DNA of 64,000 bases from Pseudopyrenochaeta lycopersici (Eukaryota; Ascomycota; Dothideomycetes; Pleosporales; Pseudopyrenochaetaceae), in the NCBI GenBank assembly GCA_003313425.1, contig NHZP01000006.1, positions 186,001 to 250,000 of the forward strand, given 5' to 3'. Shown here one piece after another: positions 54,170-64,000 of this stretch. The translations under genes were made by a program, and so were the position numbers. The notes below the pieces were generated by a model. The model ran no database searches and was not told the DNA's origin. It saw only the letters and a program-made list of their open reading frames with translations. Numbering within the stretch: position 1 is the stretch's first letter; each line of letters starts with the position of its first letter.

Positions 54170-57100
54170 TACTCTTCTGCAGCTAGCCTATCCTTATTAA
54201 GTAGTAACTAATTTAGAGGTATGCGATAAGTAGGTAGCTTAGGCTTATTAGGCTGTTACTAATAAAACAGATAAGCGTTGTAGTTATTAGGGTACTTAGT
54301 CGCTAGGTGCTAGGTAGGTTTCAGGTATCTAGTCTATTTAATTAGGTACTACCACTTGCGCTTTTAGCGGCCTTTAACGCTAGTTTACTAGTAATTAAGA
54401 AAATTATTAATAAGCTACTTATCTTAAACCTTACTATTAGGATTAATTACCTTAATAGCTACTAGCTAAGCTGGCGCTTAATCTAGAAGCCCTTTTAAGG
54501 GCGCAGGCTAAAGAAGCTTAGGGTAAAATATAAGAAAAACTCTGCTGCCTAATATATCTAGTAGAAGGTCTAATTAATACGCCTAGCTATTATACACGAC
54601 TCTTATAACGCTGTAAGGCCCTACCTACTTAAGGTCTAGCTTCTTTAATTCCTGTTTAGTAGACTAATTAATTATATTAACTATAACTTAGTCTCTAACA
54701 GTATACTTTAGCACTAATTAGCGAGAGGTGTTAGCGTAGTAAGCTTATTCTTATTAAGCCTATAGTATTTATTCTTATAAATAAGTAACTAGGTCTGCGT
54801 AGGTATTTATAAGCTTATCTACCTAGATTTTATTACTAGCTGCGGCGCTACTAAGCTTTTTATTGCAGTTTTCCTCTAAGTATATGCTACTGTAAGGGTA
54901 ATATCTAAGATCTATAAAGAATAGCGTTATGCCTGTAGAGGCGTTAACTGTATTATTAGCCTAAAACTTAGCGACGTAAAGCTAGGCAGCCTAGTTAGTT
55001 TACGCGTAGTTAATATACTAACAAAGATAAATTTCTAAAGCTTAATTTACCTGCTTAGTCTGCCTGTCTAATTTAGGGTAATAGGCTGTTAATAAGCGCT
55101 GTTAGATACGTAGTTGCTTATAAACTTGCCTCTAAAACTAACTAATAAAATTTAAACTATAGTTAGAGATAATACTAAGGGGAATACTATATAATTTAAA
55201 GACTTTTATAAAGTACCTAGCGGCTTTAGCTGCAGTATAGCTATATATAGGGAAAAAATACTGTCTTTTTATAAGGCAGTCTATAATAACGAGGATATTC
55301 TTAAAAGTATAGCTATCTAGCTAAGAGGTAGGTAAATCTTAAATAAAATTAACTAAAATTTCTGTCTAGCGTCTATAAGGCACTAGCAGTAGCTGTAAGT
55401 AACTATACTTACCGTCCTAAGGGCTTTTTATTTAGCGATAAGTAGCGTACGCGTCGTAATACTATTTAATTAACAGGTGCATCTTTAGCTAGTAATACTG
55501 TAAGTACATAAGGAAGAACGTGTTGCGAGGGCCCTTATAACTAGTAATTTAATAGTTATAACATAACTCTATAATGCGTTAGCGTAACTATAGGTTAGGA
55601 GATACGTAAAGCCTAGTCTTATCTATCTACAGGCGTTAGGAAGCTCCTTTACCTATGCTTAATAGGTCTGTAGTAGAGAAATAGTAGCTATTCTTATAAA
55701 ACTATAATAGTAATTTAGTAGTTTCTATATTAATAGCTTTAAAGGCCTTTTTAGCTATAGTGTTATTAGCGTACGCGGCGTCTAGGATTTCTTCTATTAA
55801 CTAATAGTTGTCCTTATAATAGGGCAGCGAAGGATCTATTATACTATTAATAGGCGTAGGATTATTATTATTATTATTAAATTCTATAAGAAAGTCTGTT
55901 TTATAAGCATAGGTAAAGCAAAATTACACTACCTTAGCTTATTCCTAGAATATTTAGTCTAGGGACTTAGGTTAACTAAGAGCTAAAGCGCGCAAGGCTG
56001 TTACAACTGCTAGTTGCATGCCTAGGGAGAGTACTTAGGGTCTAAGAATAGCAGCCCGTATACTGTAACGAGGGTCTTCTGCGTCTGTTAGAGTATCCTA
56101 AGGTTAACATCTTAAAGCGTCTGCTTTACTGTTAGTTTCCTTAGGAGTATAGATAATCTTAAAGTTAAACTAGCTAAGAAATAAAGACTACTATACTTAC
56201 TATTAGCTACGTTTTTTAGTTATTATAAACTATTCTAGGTTCTTATAGTCTATTATTACCTATATTAGTTAAGAAGAGCCTATAAGTTTAGGCTCTTATT
56301 CCTTAAATACCTATATAATTACTATAAGTTTAAAATTATAGATATTATAGTTATACTCTACTAAGGAGTGTTTCTTTAAAAAGAAAGTAATAGGTTATAG
56401 AACTTCCTTATTATTATATTACTTTATAACCTTACCTAATACCTATCCTAACGTATTAGTAAAGATATAGATTTACTTAGCAGGATTAAAATACTTTAAT
56501 ACTACGCTTACACGAAATACTGCTTTAAGAGCCTTAAAAGCTTTTACTTCCTCCTCCTCTTATATAATTAGCTTATAATAAACCTTCTTATAGGCAGGTT
56601 TATTAAGATAGCTACTTTTCTTTTCTATAATAGTAGCCTTAATAAGGCGTGTAAGTAGTAATACTATCTTTAAGTAGCCTTTAATAAAGCGCTAGGAGAA
56701 GCTAGTATACCTAAGGAAAGTAAGTATATCTTAGGTAGTCTTTAGTATTTCCTATTACTATACAGCCTTAATCTTCTCTAAGTTAATTTTAATACCCTTA
56801 TTTATAATTATTATACCTAAGAACTTAATATAGTCTGTATAAAATTCTAATTTACGCAGGTCTATATAGAACCCTTTTTTCTTAAGGCGCGTAAGCACCT
56901 TTTTAATATACTCTATATAAGCTTCTACTAATTCTAAGAAAACTAAGATATTATCTAGATAGGTAGTATAAAACTTATTAAGGTACTTAAAAAGAGCGCT
57001 GTTAATTACCCTTTAAAACGTAGCTAGAGTATTACAGAGGCCTATAGGTATTACGCGGTATTAATAAGTGCTTTAACGCGTAGAGAAGGCAGTAAGCTAC

Positions 57101-60100
57101 TCTAAACTAGGCTTTATGCGAATTTAATAAAAAGCGTGTATAATATTAAATTTAGAAAAGATAACAGCTTTATTAAGCTTAGCTAAAGTCTTATAGAAGA
57201 AAGGAATTAGGTATTAATCCTTAACAGAGGCTTTATTAAGGTCTTAATAATCTATATAGACTTAGATACTACTACTAAGTTTAGTAATAATAAGTAAGTT
57301 ATTTTATATAGTAGAGGGTCCCTAGAAGATAAAATCCTAGGCCTCTATCTCCTAAATATATTACTTAATAGCTTTAAACTATTTACTAGAAAATAGTCTT
57401 ACTTAATAATTAGGCACCTTAGCTCCTAGCTTAAGCTTAATCTTATAGTTATGTTCTAAGTAATCTAGGAGCTTAGCTGCGGCTGCTTTATTAAATATAG
57501 GAATAATTAAGGTATATTCCTTAAGTAGGTACAGAGGTAGGATATCTTTTAATAAGACTTCCTTAGGAGGGTTAAAGAACTTATTATAGTCCTTTTATGC
57601 TACTACGCGATAGATTTTCTATAACGCTCCTAGTAGTAAGTAATAAACTATTATAAATAGAGGGTAGTTTTTTTATTTAGTAAACGCCTAAATAGCTCTT
57701 AGTAAGATAACCTTAATACCTACCGCAGGTTTAGTTTACTAGTATAGTACTTAGTGTTTATTGTCTAGCTTTACTAAGGCTGCAGTATCTAAATTTGCCT
57801 ATTATTAGCTAGTCTTACCTTTATTCCTACTATCTGTAGAGGAACTAGGCTGTGTAGAGGCGTTAGGCGTAGCTCGCTCGCAGATAACTTATAGTATATG
57901 CGAGTGTTACTAGCATTCTATTTAGTAGTATACGTTAGGGAATTTAATTATACTCTAACAGTAATTAAAGCGTAGTGCGTATAGTTTCCTCTAGCAGAAT
58001 CCTAATACTAGGTTAAAGGCCCTATACTAGTTAAGAATATAGGCAGAAGTATACTTAAAGTAGGAATTAATTTTTATATAGAATTTAACCCTATAAGTAA
58101 TAGATTCTAAAGTAACACCTTTATATCCTTTATATATAATAGGCGTAATAAGAGGAATTAGTTAGAACCCCTAGGTAAGCTAGAGGAACTGCTATAAGAT
58201 AAAGTTTATATCTGCCTTATTATCTGCTAATATCTAGGCGACGTAGGGGGCGTTTTCTTATTATCTAATTATACTTATAAAAGTAAACTAGTCTAGGCTG
58301 TCTAGACACAGCTTATCTTTCTAGACAGCCTGCGTGCGTCGCAGGAGTGCCTGCGCCACGGGCTTATGTATGCCGCCCTAGTAAGTAGTAGCTAGCGCAG
58401 TTTCCTAAAACTAATTATTAACCCTAGATAAAGGACTTTTATCTAGGGTTACTCTTCCCCTAAATAAATAATAACCTTAGCTTTATTACTATTACTATTA
58501 GAGGCTTCTTTATAGTTAGAGTTACTAGTCTCTAGGCTTACGTGCACGTAATAATTAGTAGCTAGGTTACTGCGCAGATTTCCTTAATACTAGTTACGGC
58601 TAGAGTTTACGTTGTAAGGCTTAGGACTGTCAGCTAGCTTGTAGTTACCTATTCTATTGTCTTTAAATAACGGACGTAGGCCTAGAGCAGGCTCACTAGC
58701 TTTCTTAATAGGCTTATCCGCCGCCGTCCTTAGAATAAATTTATAAGGCGGTGCTAGGCTTAGTCTAGCTAGCGCGTTACGCCCCTTTATTTAATTAGCG
58801 AGATACTAAGGTAATTACTAGAGGTTGTAGCTCTAACATACATTATTAATTATATTATAAAGAGATTAGAAGTTAGTAGTAGTATAGACAGCGGGCGCGC
58901 TACTAAGGCTCTGTTAGAGATAGCCTAGAAGCTTAGCCTAAAGCTTATACGCTTAAGTTACAGTAATCTATCTAAGCTAAGTAGTAATAGCGTTAAACTC
59001 TGTCTAGAACAGAGCCTATACTTTAACTATAGTAGGGTATTCTAGCAAGCTATATTCTAGGAAGACTAAAGCATTATATTACTATTCTACTATAACGTAG
59101 TAGTTGCAGTCGCTAAAGATAGAGTTAAGGATATAAAAACACTTAAAGTTGTCTTTATATTAATATAAAAACCTATTAGGCTCTTATAGTAAGGTTTAAG
59201 CAGAACTGCTAGTAGCTTAAAAGATAAATTATACTTATATATTATTATATTACTAGTCTAACCTGTTATTTTTAAAATAGTTAAGCATCTTTATAATCTA
59301 CCTATAAAGATTAGGACTCCTAGAGTATACTAGAGGCACCTAAATTTACTTATTCTTTATAGATAAGAACTAATATAACCCCTTAATCTTATAGTAGAGC
59401 TTAGTTAGATAAAGGCTTAGCGTTACTATATTACTTAGGGATGTTTAGTATTTGCGAGTAAGAGGAAGGTTAGTTAAGAGTAAAACACGCTAAAGGGAAC
59501 TAAACTTATTAAGAATACTGCCTACTATATTACCTTATAGGAGGATTTATATAAGCGTACTTATTCCTCCTAGTAGAGGCTTATTTATAGCTCTTAAGGC
59601 TAGCTATAATAGAGTAAGTCTAGTAAGGCCTAAAACTTTAGGAGAGCTAGACAACAGACAGTTACGTAACACAAAGTTACGCTTATTCTTAATTTCTTGT
59701 AATAAACCTTCTAAGGTCTTATAGTTAGTAATAAGCTTATTCTACTACTTACTAAGCTTATTATATTCTTTAACTAGCTTATTCTTTTATTAAGTAAAGC
59801 TGCGTTGTTATTTAGTTAGTTCCTGCTTTAGAGTAGAAGCGTTAAGGTAGTGTATCTCTAATAACTTCTTATTCTTATTAAGAGTATATAGAGCACACCT
59901 AAATAGTATTATTAGGCGTGTAAGTTACGTAAGCTTAAGGCTTAAGAACTTACTAGAGTAGTTCTTTATAAGCTAGATACCTAAAGGTGCTAATTACTAA
60001 ATAGAAGTAGGTAGACTTAAGCTCGCAGATAGTAGTAAACCTAGAAGGCTACTTAGAGGAAGATAGTTATTAAAGTCCTTAGGGAGACCTAGATTAGCAG

Positions 60101-60450
60101 CTTCCTTACATAGCTATATCTAATAAGCTCTCTTAGCACGCTGTATTATATCGCGAGAGAAGGAATATAGGTTAACTTCCTTAGTTAATAAGTTAGCACA
60201 GGAGCTTATTAGCGTAAATTTAGGGTACTCTATATCTTTAATAATAGGGTTTTCTAAGATAACTAGTTCTAAATCCTTTATAGCCTTATTCTTATTCTTC
60301 TTCTAGTATTAATAAGCCTTTTCCCTAAGTTAATTATAAGCCGCCTGTATTTTAGCTAATGCGTTGTCTTTCTAATAGGCTTAAAATTTAGGCTGCTAGC
60401 TAGAGAACCCTTTATTATAAGAGCTATCTGCTATTAGGCTAAATAAAGAA
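54170..60450 (-). pseudogene. Decayed gag-pol of Gypsy B
   Basis: Approximate limits, mapped from element A. On the minus strand gag occupies about 60450-58440, the protease lies near 58240, RT about 57430-56660 with the active site at 56950-56961 reading YLDN for YLDD, RNase H about 56520-56080, integrase about 55920-54850 uninterrupted, and a chromodomain-like tail near 54380-54220. Compared with A, B carries extra changes in one stretch (58790-58930) that are nearly all CpA-to-TpA or TpG-to-TpA. It is therefore the more heavily mutated copy there. Confidence 0.8.
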
Positions 60451-61119
60451 AGTTAGATAGAAGTAAGAGTAGCTGTAGCAGTAAAAGTAAAAGTTAAAGT
60501 AAAACTAAAGGGAATCCTTAAGCTTTAGTAAGTAAACTTAAGATTTAACTATTAGTTAAGTAGTATTATTAGTTAGGTAAGGTTACTAGAACTAGGATAA
60601 ATACTTAGGAGTGTTATACACAGGCTAAGTTTAGAGAATTACCTAATTAGGAAGTTTTAGAGGGTAAATGCGTGCTTAAGGCAGCACGTGCGCGTAATTA
60701 AAACACACGTACAGACTATAGTATATAAAAGTAGGAATAATCCCTAGAGTATTCCTATTTAAGGAAGGGAATAATAGGATATATCTTATTAATAATAATC
60801 CTAGCGTTTAGGTAGCGTAAAGCGCAGGTACTAAGGTGTAAAATAGGTTACTAGTAAAGAAACCTAGCAAATTCTAGGCTATTCTAAAGCTTAACTAAAA
60901 GGGAATAGCTTATAAAATTTTAGCTAAACTAGCAGCAGAGGATAGCACTGTAAATTAACTATTATACGAGGGCTATCCTAAAGCTTAACTAAAGGGGGAT
61001 AGGATCTAGTCCTAGTACGTTAGTACTACCTTACTATTAAACTTACCTAAGAGGTAACAGCTTAAGCAACTATATATTAACTACAGAGAGGAGCTAAAGC
61101 GCTGTATAATCTGCTATTA

Positions 61120-61421
61120 TGTAAGGCAGTTAACACGCACAGTTAGGACGGTCTTAGTTAAAGAAACTTAATTTAAAAGGAAATAGACAAAATAGCAGAT
61201 ACCTCTCACCTTTAGGGGAGAGGTGCTGCCTATATACATAAGCTAGAGCAGGCTAGTCCCGATCCAGTTACCTAGCTTGGTAAAAGGTAAGAGGTAACAG
61301 TTACCTTTCACCTGCGTCTAGTAACTTGGCAGGATCGTTACCTTTCACCTGCGTCTAGTAACTTAGAAGGATTGAACCCTTTCACCTGCGTCTAGTAACC
61401 TGAAAGGATTGAACCCTGACA
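61120..61421 (-). repeat. 5' LTR of Gypsy B
   Basis: 302 bp ending AACCCTGACA on the plus strand; the least mutated of the four LTR copies at its outer end. It contains the three 37-bp repeats in inverted orientation. Confidence 0.93.
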
Positions 61422-61973
61422 GTAAGTAAGATACAGTTATAATATTAACTACAGAAGCTGAGCTTCTTGCGCTATTACAAGTAGTAAAAGAAGCTATATT
61501 TATATTACGACTACTTAAGGAACTGCAAATTAATCTGCCTAAGGACATAATTACGATATAATACGATAACACTTAAACTATCTAGCTAATTAATAATAAA
61601 GTCTTATAGCTGTAAACTAAGCTCTAGTATATAGATATTTATAATTATTAGCTAAGATAGGAGGTGTTAAGAAGAAGTATTTAGGTTATCTATATCCAAT
61701 TAGCTAACATGCTAGCTAATAGCTTTACAAAGGCGTTGCTAGCTAATAAATAGACACAGTTTCTAAGCTAAATAGGCCTTATAGAGCTCGCAGGAAGTAG
61801 AGAAATAACAGCAGCACGCCTTAAAGAGATCTAAAGCTAAATTAAGAAGCTAGAGATTAAATAGGCGTAGCTAGACAGCGATTAATACTCCCTGTACACG
61901 ACCTCTAGATTCACTAGAAGACAACAGAAGTGGTTCTTGTCTAGCTTAAAATGGTTTCTAAGCTGAGGGGGTG
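61422..61973 (+). pseudogene. Decayed Copia RNase H, 3' part of the split element
   Basis: The plus-strand reading begins at the Gypsy B edge with D-T-V and runs through the Copia RNase H signature TTEAELLALLQVVKEA, then NMLANSFTKALLANK near the end, interrupted by TAA/TAG codons. A purine tract (AGCTGAGGGGG) precedes the LTR. The upstream part of the same domain is at 25184 on the opposite strand. If one GTAAG copy and Gypsy B are removed and 25184-53399 is flipped, the two halves meet in frame. Confidence 0.85.
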
Positions 61974-62194
61974 TGTTAGATACAAGATAGGTGCCCGGAA
62001 AGAGTATGCTGTTAGATCTATAGCATAGCAGCGAGCGTACGCGATACTGCATTATAGTACATAGCTCGGGTGTAACCACTTGGTACACACACTACATAAA
62101 AAGGACAAAAAATAGAAAAGAACTCAGAGAGGATTAATACAATGAAATAAAACCCATCAACATACCTCATCGCATTTGAGCATTCTATCTGACA
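61974..62194 (+). repeat. 3' LTR of the split Copia element
   Basis: 221 bp, TGTTAGATACAAG ... ATCTGACA, followed by TCTCT (62195-62199). Partner of 29532-29752. It is equal in length, and the outer duplication matches once orientation is corrected. Confidence 0.9.
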
Positions 62195-62285
62195 TCTCTC
62201 TTTACTTATACGAATATATATATATCCTCTAATAGTACCTATAACCTCTTCTCTATCTTTCTTCTTCTATAGTATAGGATAAATG

Positions 62286-62475
62286 TGTTACGAATAGGAA
62301 GTAGGAAGGCGGCGGTTATAAGGATAAGGGAGGAGGCAGTGGCACGGACGACTAACAAAGAGACTGAGCCTCTAAACTAACTAATAACGCTAAGGTTACG
62401 TAATCCTAGGAAACCTACACTAAGACAGACTATATCCTATAGGACAGAGATAAACCTAGAAATCCTAAAGGAGGC
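62286..62475 (+). repeat. LTR fragment, plus orientation
   Basis: 190 bp starting TGTTACGAATAGGAAG and aligning to the first 190 bp of the 400-bp LTR at 62476-62875 read on the other strand. It directly abuts that LTR, giving a large inverted repeat. Confidence 0.75.
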
Positions 62476-62875
62476 TGTTAAAGATCTAGTTAAGTGGTTA
62501 CGATATAAAGCAACTGGTGTTAACTAGTTAGTATCTTTGGAGTATTCTATAGATGTGCAGTGCTAGGTAGATCGAAGGTAGAAGTATCTAATAGTAGTAT
62601 ACTTGTAGATTGTCTTAAGTTGATTACAATGTGCCGTAGGGCTATATTGTGCAAGTCTATATATATAATTGTCTTATAGGATTCCTATAAGGCCCCCTCT
62701 AGGATTTCTAGGTTTGTCTCCGTCCTATAGGACATAGTCCGTCTTGGCGTAGGTTTCCTAGGATTACATAACTCTAGCGTTATTAGTTAGTTCAGAGGCT
62801 CGGCCTCTTCGTTAGTCGTCCGTGCCTCCTCCCACATCCTTATAACCGCCGCCTTCCTACTTCCTGTTCGTAACA
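62476..62875 (-). repeat. 3' LTR of Gypsy element C
   Basis: 400 bp with TG...CA ends on the minus strand (TGTTACGAACAGG ... GATCTTTAACA). Next to it, at 62876-62890, the minus strand reads GGAGGGGAGGATAG, a polypurine tract, so this is the 3' LTR of an element running off the right edge of the window. Confidence 0.82.
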
Positions 62876-63078
62876 CTATCCTCCCCTCCAGTCCTTATAT
62901 CCTTATAACTAACCTATAGCTTCTTATAGTACTACTTATTATTATTCTATTAGAGATTATATAAATACTATTAGTTAGGTTACTATAGTTTCTTATAAAT
63001 ATTATTTAAAAAAGAAGTTAGAGTATAGGATATTATTATTAAAAGAGAAGTGTAGAAATTATTATTATAATAGGGTGT

Positions 63079-63480
63079 TATTATGCGAGCTAGTAGATAT
63101 ACTAGTTCTAAACTTTTCTTATCTAGATAAGGAATTAGCTTAGTTAGACGCGTAGGAAGCTGAAGCTAATAACGCAGAAGAGAAGGCGCTAAATACCTTT
63201 CTTACTGCTCGCGTAAAAAAAAATTAACTTTATAAATAATAAAAGTTATTACAGCGTTATAAGTAATAATAGGTAGATAATTCTAGTTATATCGTAGAAG
63301 AGATTAAAGCGTTAGAGGCGATTAAGGATATTAACTATAAGGTTAACGTTCTTAAATAAGGGCTAATACCTAGTACTTCTACCTTAGACTAGAGCGTCTT
63401 TACTCTATCCTAGCTTAAAGGCAATCCTCTTCCTCTAGGAATTATATTATTAGATTAAGTTAGTTATAGTTCTAATACCT
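63079..63480 (+). pseudogene. Extra ORF of element C, convergent with pol
   Basis: A single plus-strand frame of about 130 codons can be followed across TAA/TAG stops only. It is rich in Glu, Lys, Leu and Gln-derived stops (EAEANNAEEKALNTFLTARV, IVEEIKALEAIKDINYKVN), suggesting a helical or coiled-coil protein. It occupies the same place and orientation as the extra ORF of element D: between pol and the 3' LTR, on the opposite strand. The beginning is uncertain. Both look like decayed versions of one gene type. Confidence 0.6.
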
Positions 63481-63489
63481 AAGGTCTTT

Positions 63490-64000
63490 TTATTCTTTAT
63501 TATAGTTATATTTACTAATTTATTCCTTATAGTTTCCTAAGTTTAATTTAGGTTCCTATATATTTTCTAAGTTAGGGTAGTCCTTCTATTTTATAAGGTA
63601 CTCCCTTTCTCTATATTAGTTTTCTATAATTTTTAAGTGTCTCTTATTAAGAATTTTCTTAACTTTATACTATATTTCTTCTTTAGTCTCGTACCTAAAG
63701 GTCTTCTATAGTAGTATTATTAGGTGCGCAGGTTCTAATAGCTTAATATAGAACCTTAGGTAGATCTTTACGTCTTTAGGTAGTTCTAATATATACGTAA
63801 CTAGTCTATTATATTACTTAATTAAAAATAGTCTAACTTTAACGTAGTCTAATCCCTTATTAGGTTATTTCGTGCGTAGGTTTTTTATAAGTAAATATAC
63901 TTTATCCCCCTTTTTTAGCTAAGGCACTGTTTTTCTTTTCTTATTAATATATAAAATTTATTATCTTTATCTTTTCTTAAGTCTTTCTTATAATTATTTT
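63490..64000 (-). pseudogene. Decayed pol C-terminus of element C with chromodomain
   Basis: On the minus strand about 63605-63535 translates to a chromodomain core (EYLIK, KDYPNLEN, EPKLNLGN) interrupted by stops at Trp codons. Upstream text to the window edge matches the end of integrase in element D. Confidence 0.68.

Larger units (their letters stand above)
53400..61421 (-). mobile_element. Ty3/Gypsy element B (8022 bp), inverted copy of element A
   Basis: 302-bp LTRs at 53400-53701 and 61120-61421 enclose an interior matching element A without the nested insertion. For example, the 80 bp around 58300-58364 are identical to 13200-13280 reversed. Orientation is minus: gag on the right, 3' LTR on the left. 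The polypurine tract reads as C-rich on the plus strand (53704-53716). The sequence following the right LTR is GTAAG, which has no partner at the left end (AAATT), but has one at the edge of Gypsy A. Coding is destroyed throughout by TAA/TAG codons. Confidence 0.95.
62876..64000 (-). mobile_element. Gypsy element C, 3' part, continues beyond the window
   Basis: The segment from 63490 rightwards aligns by eye to the pol end of element D around 17150-17640 (shared TTTTTTATAAGTAA, TTTATCCCCC and flanking text), in the same orientation. With its own LTR and polypurine tract it is a separate, related chromodomain Gypsy element, more RIP-mutated than D. Confidence 0.78.

Noticed and set aside
61363..62088. 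Short minus-strand frames near the end of Gypsy B and in the Copia LTR
   Set aside because: They lie across LTR sequence and are explained by the retroelements.
1..64000. tRNA or rRNA genes
   Set aside because: I looked for cloverleaf-like stretches and rRNA-like blocks by eye and found none; a covariance-model search would be needed to exclude tRNAs.

Overview
The window is filamentous ascomycete (Pezizomycotina) DNA. Protein-coding genes have short GT-AG introns of about 47-136 nt. Families typical of this group are present: a Ppo-type dioxygenase/P450 fusion, HET and NACHT/ankyrin proteins, and a DUF2235 hydrolase. The repeats carry heavy CpA-to-TpA mutation, the mark of repeat-induced point mutation (RIP). 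A dothideomycete such as a member of the Pleosporales is my best guess, but that is inference.

Layout. Positions 1-10143 are gene space: the 3' end of a zinc alcohol dehydrogenase, a three-exon fatty-acid dioxygenase/P450 (minus strand) and a six-exon DUF2235 hydrolase. Positions 10144-25183 hold Ty3/Gypsy element A (plus orientation), split by a nested chromodomain Gypsy element D (16049-23085, TSD ACGTT). Positions 25184-29752 are the 5' part of a Ty1/Copia element (minus). Positions 29753-53399 form an island of normal-composition genes: an ankyrin protein, a damaged HET-NACHT-ankyrin gene, an LCCL-domain membrane protein, an uncharacterised membrane protein, a Cys-rich copper P-type ATPase, a small Tc1/pogo-like remnant, a HET protein and an F-box-like protein with 16 near-identical ankyrin units. 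Positions 53400-61421 hold Gypsy B, the same family as A but in minus orientation. Positions 61422-62194 are the 3' part of the Copia element. From 62286 to the end there is an inverted LTR pair and the 3' end of a further chromodomain Gypsy element C.

Main discovery. Gypsy A and B are inverted copies, and the 28-kb gene island between them appears inverted relative to its ancestral order. If 25184-53399 is flipped back, Gypsy B gains a 5-bp target duplication (GTAAG), the two Copia halves join in frame inside RNase H, and the rebuilt Copia has equal 221-bp LTRs and its own duplication (TCTCT). Either a real inversion occurred by recombination between the inverted Gypsy copies, or the assembly is mis-oriented there.

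Functionally the window combines oxylipin synthesis, alcohol metabolism and copper efflux with a group of HET, NACHT and ankyrin genes of the kind linked to non-self recognition. All retroelement coding regions are dead. In three families the reverse-transcriptase catalytic Tyr-x-Asp-Asp motif has an Asp-to-Asn change in a RIP context. Two chromodomain Gypsy elements carry a decayed extra ORF convergent with pol.
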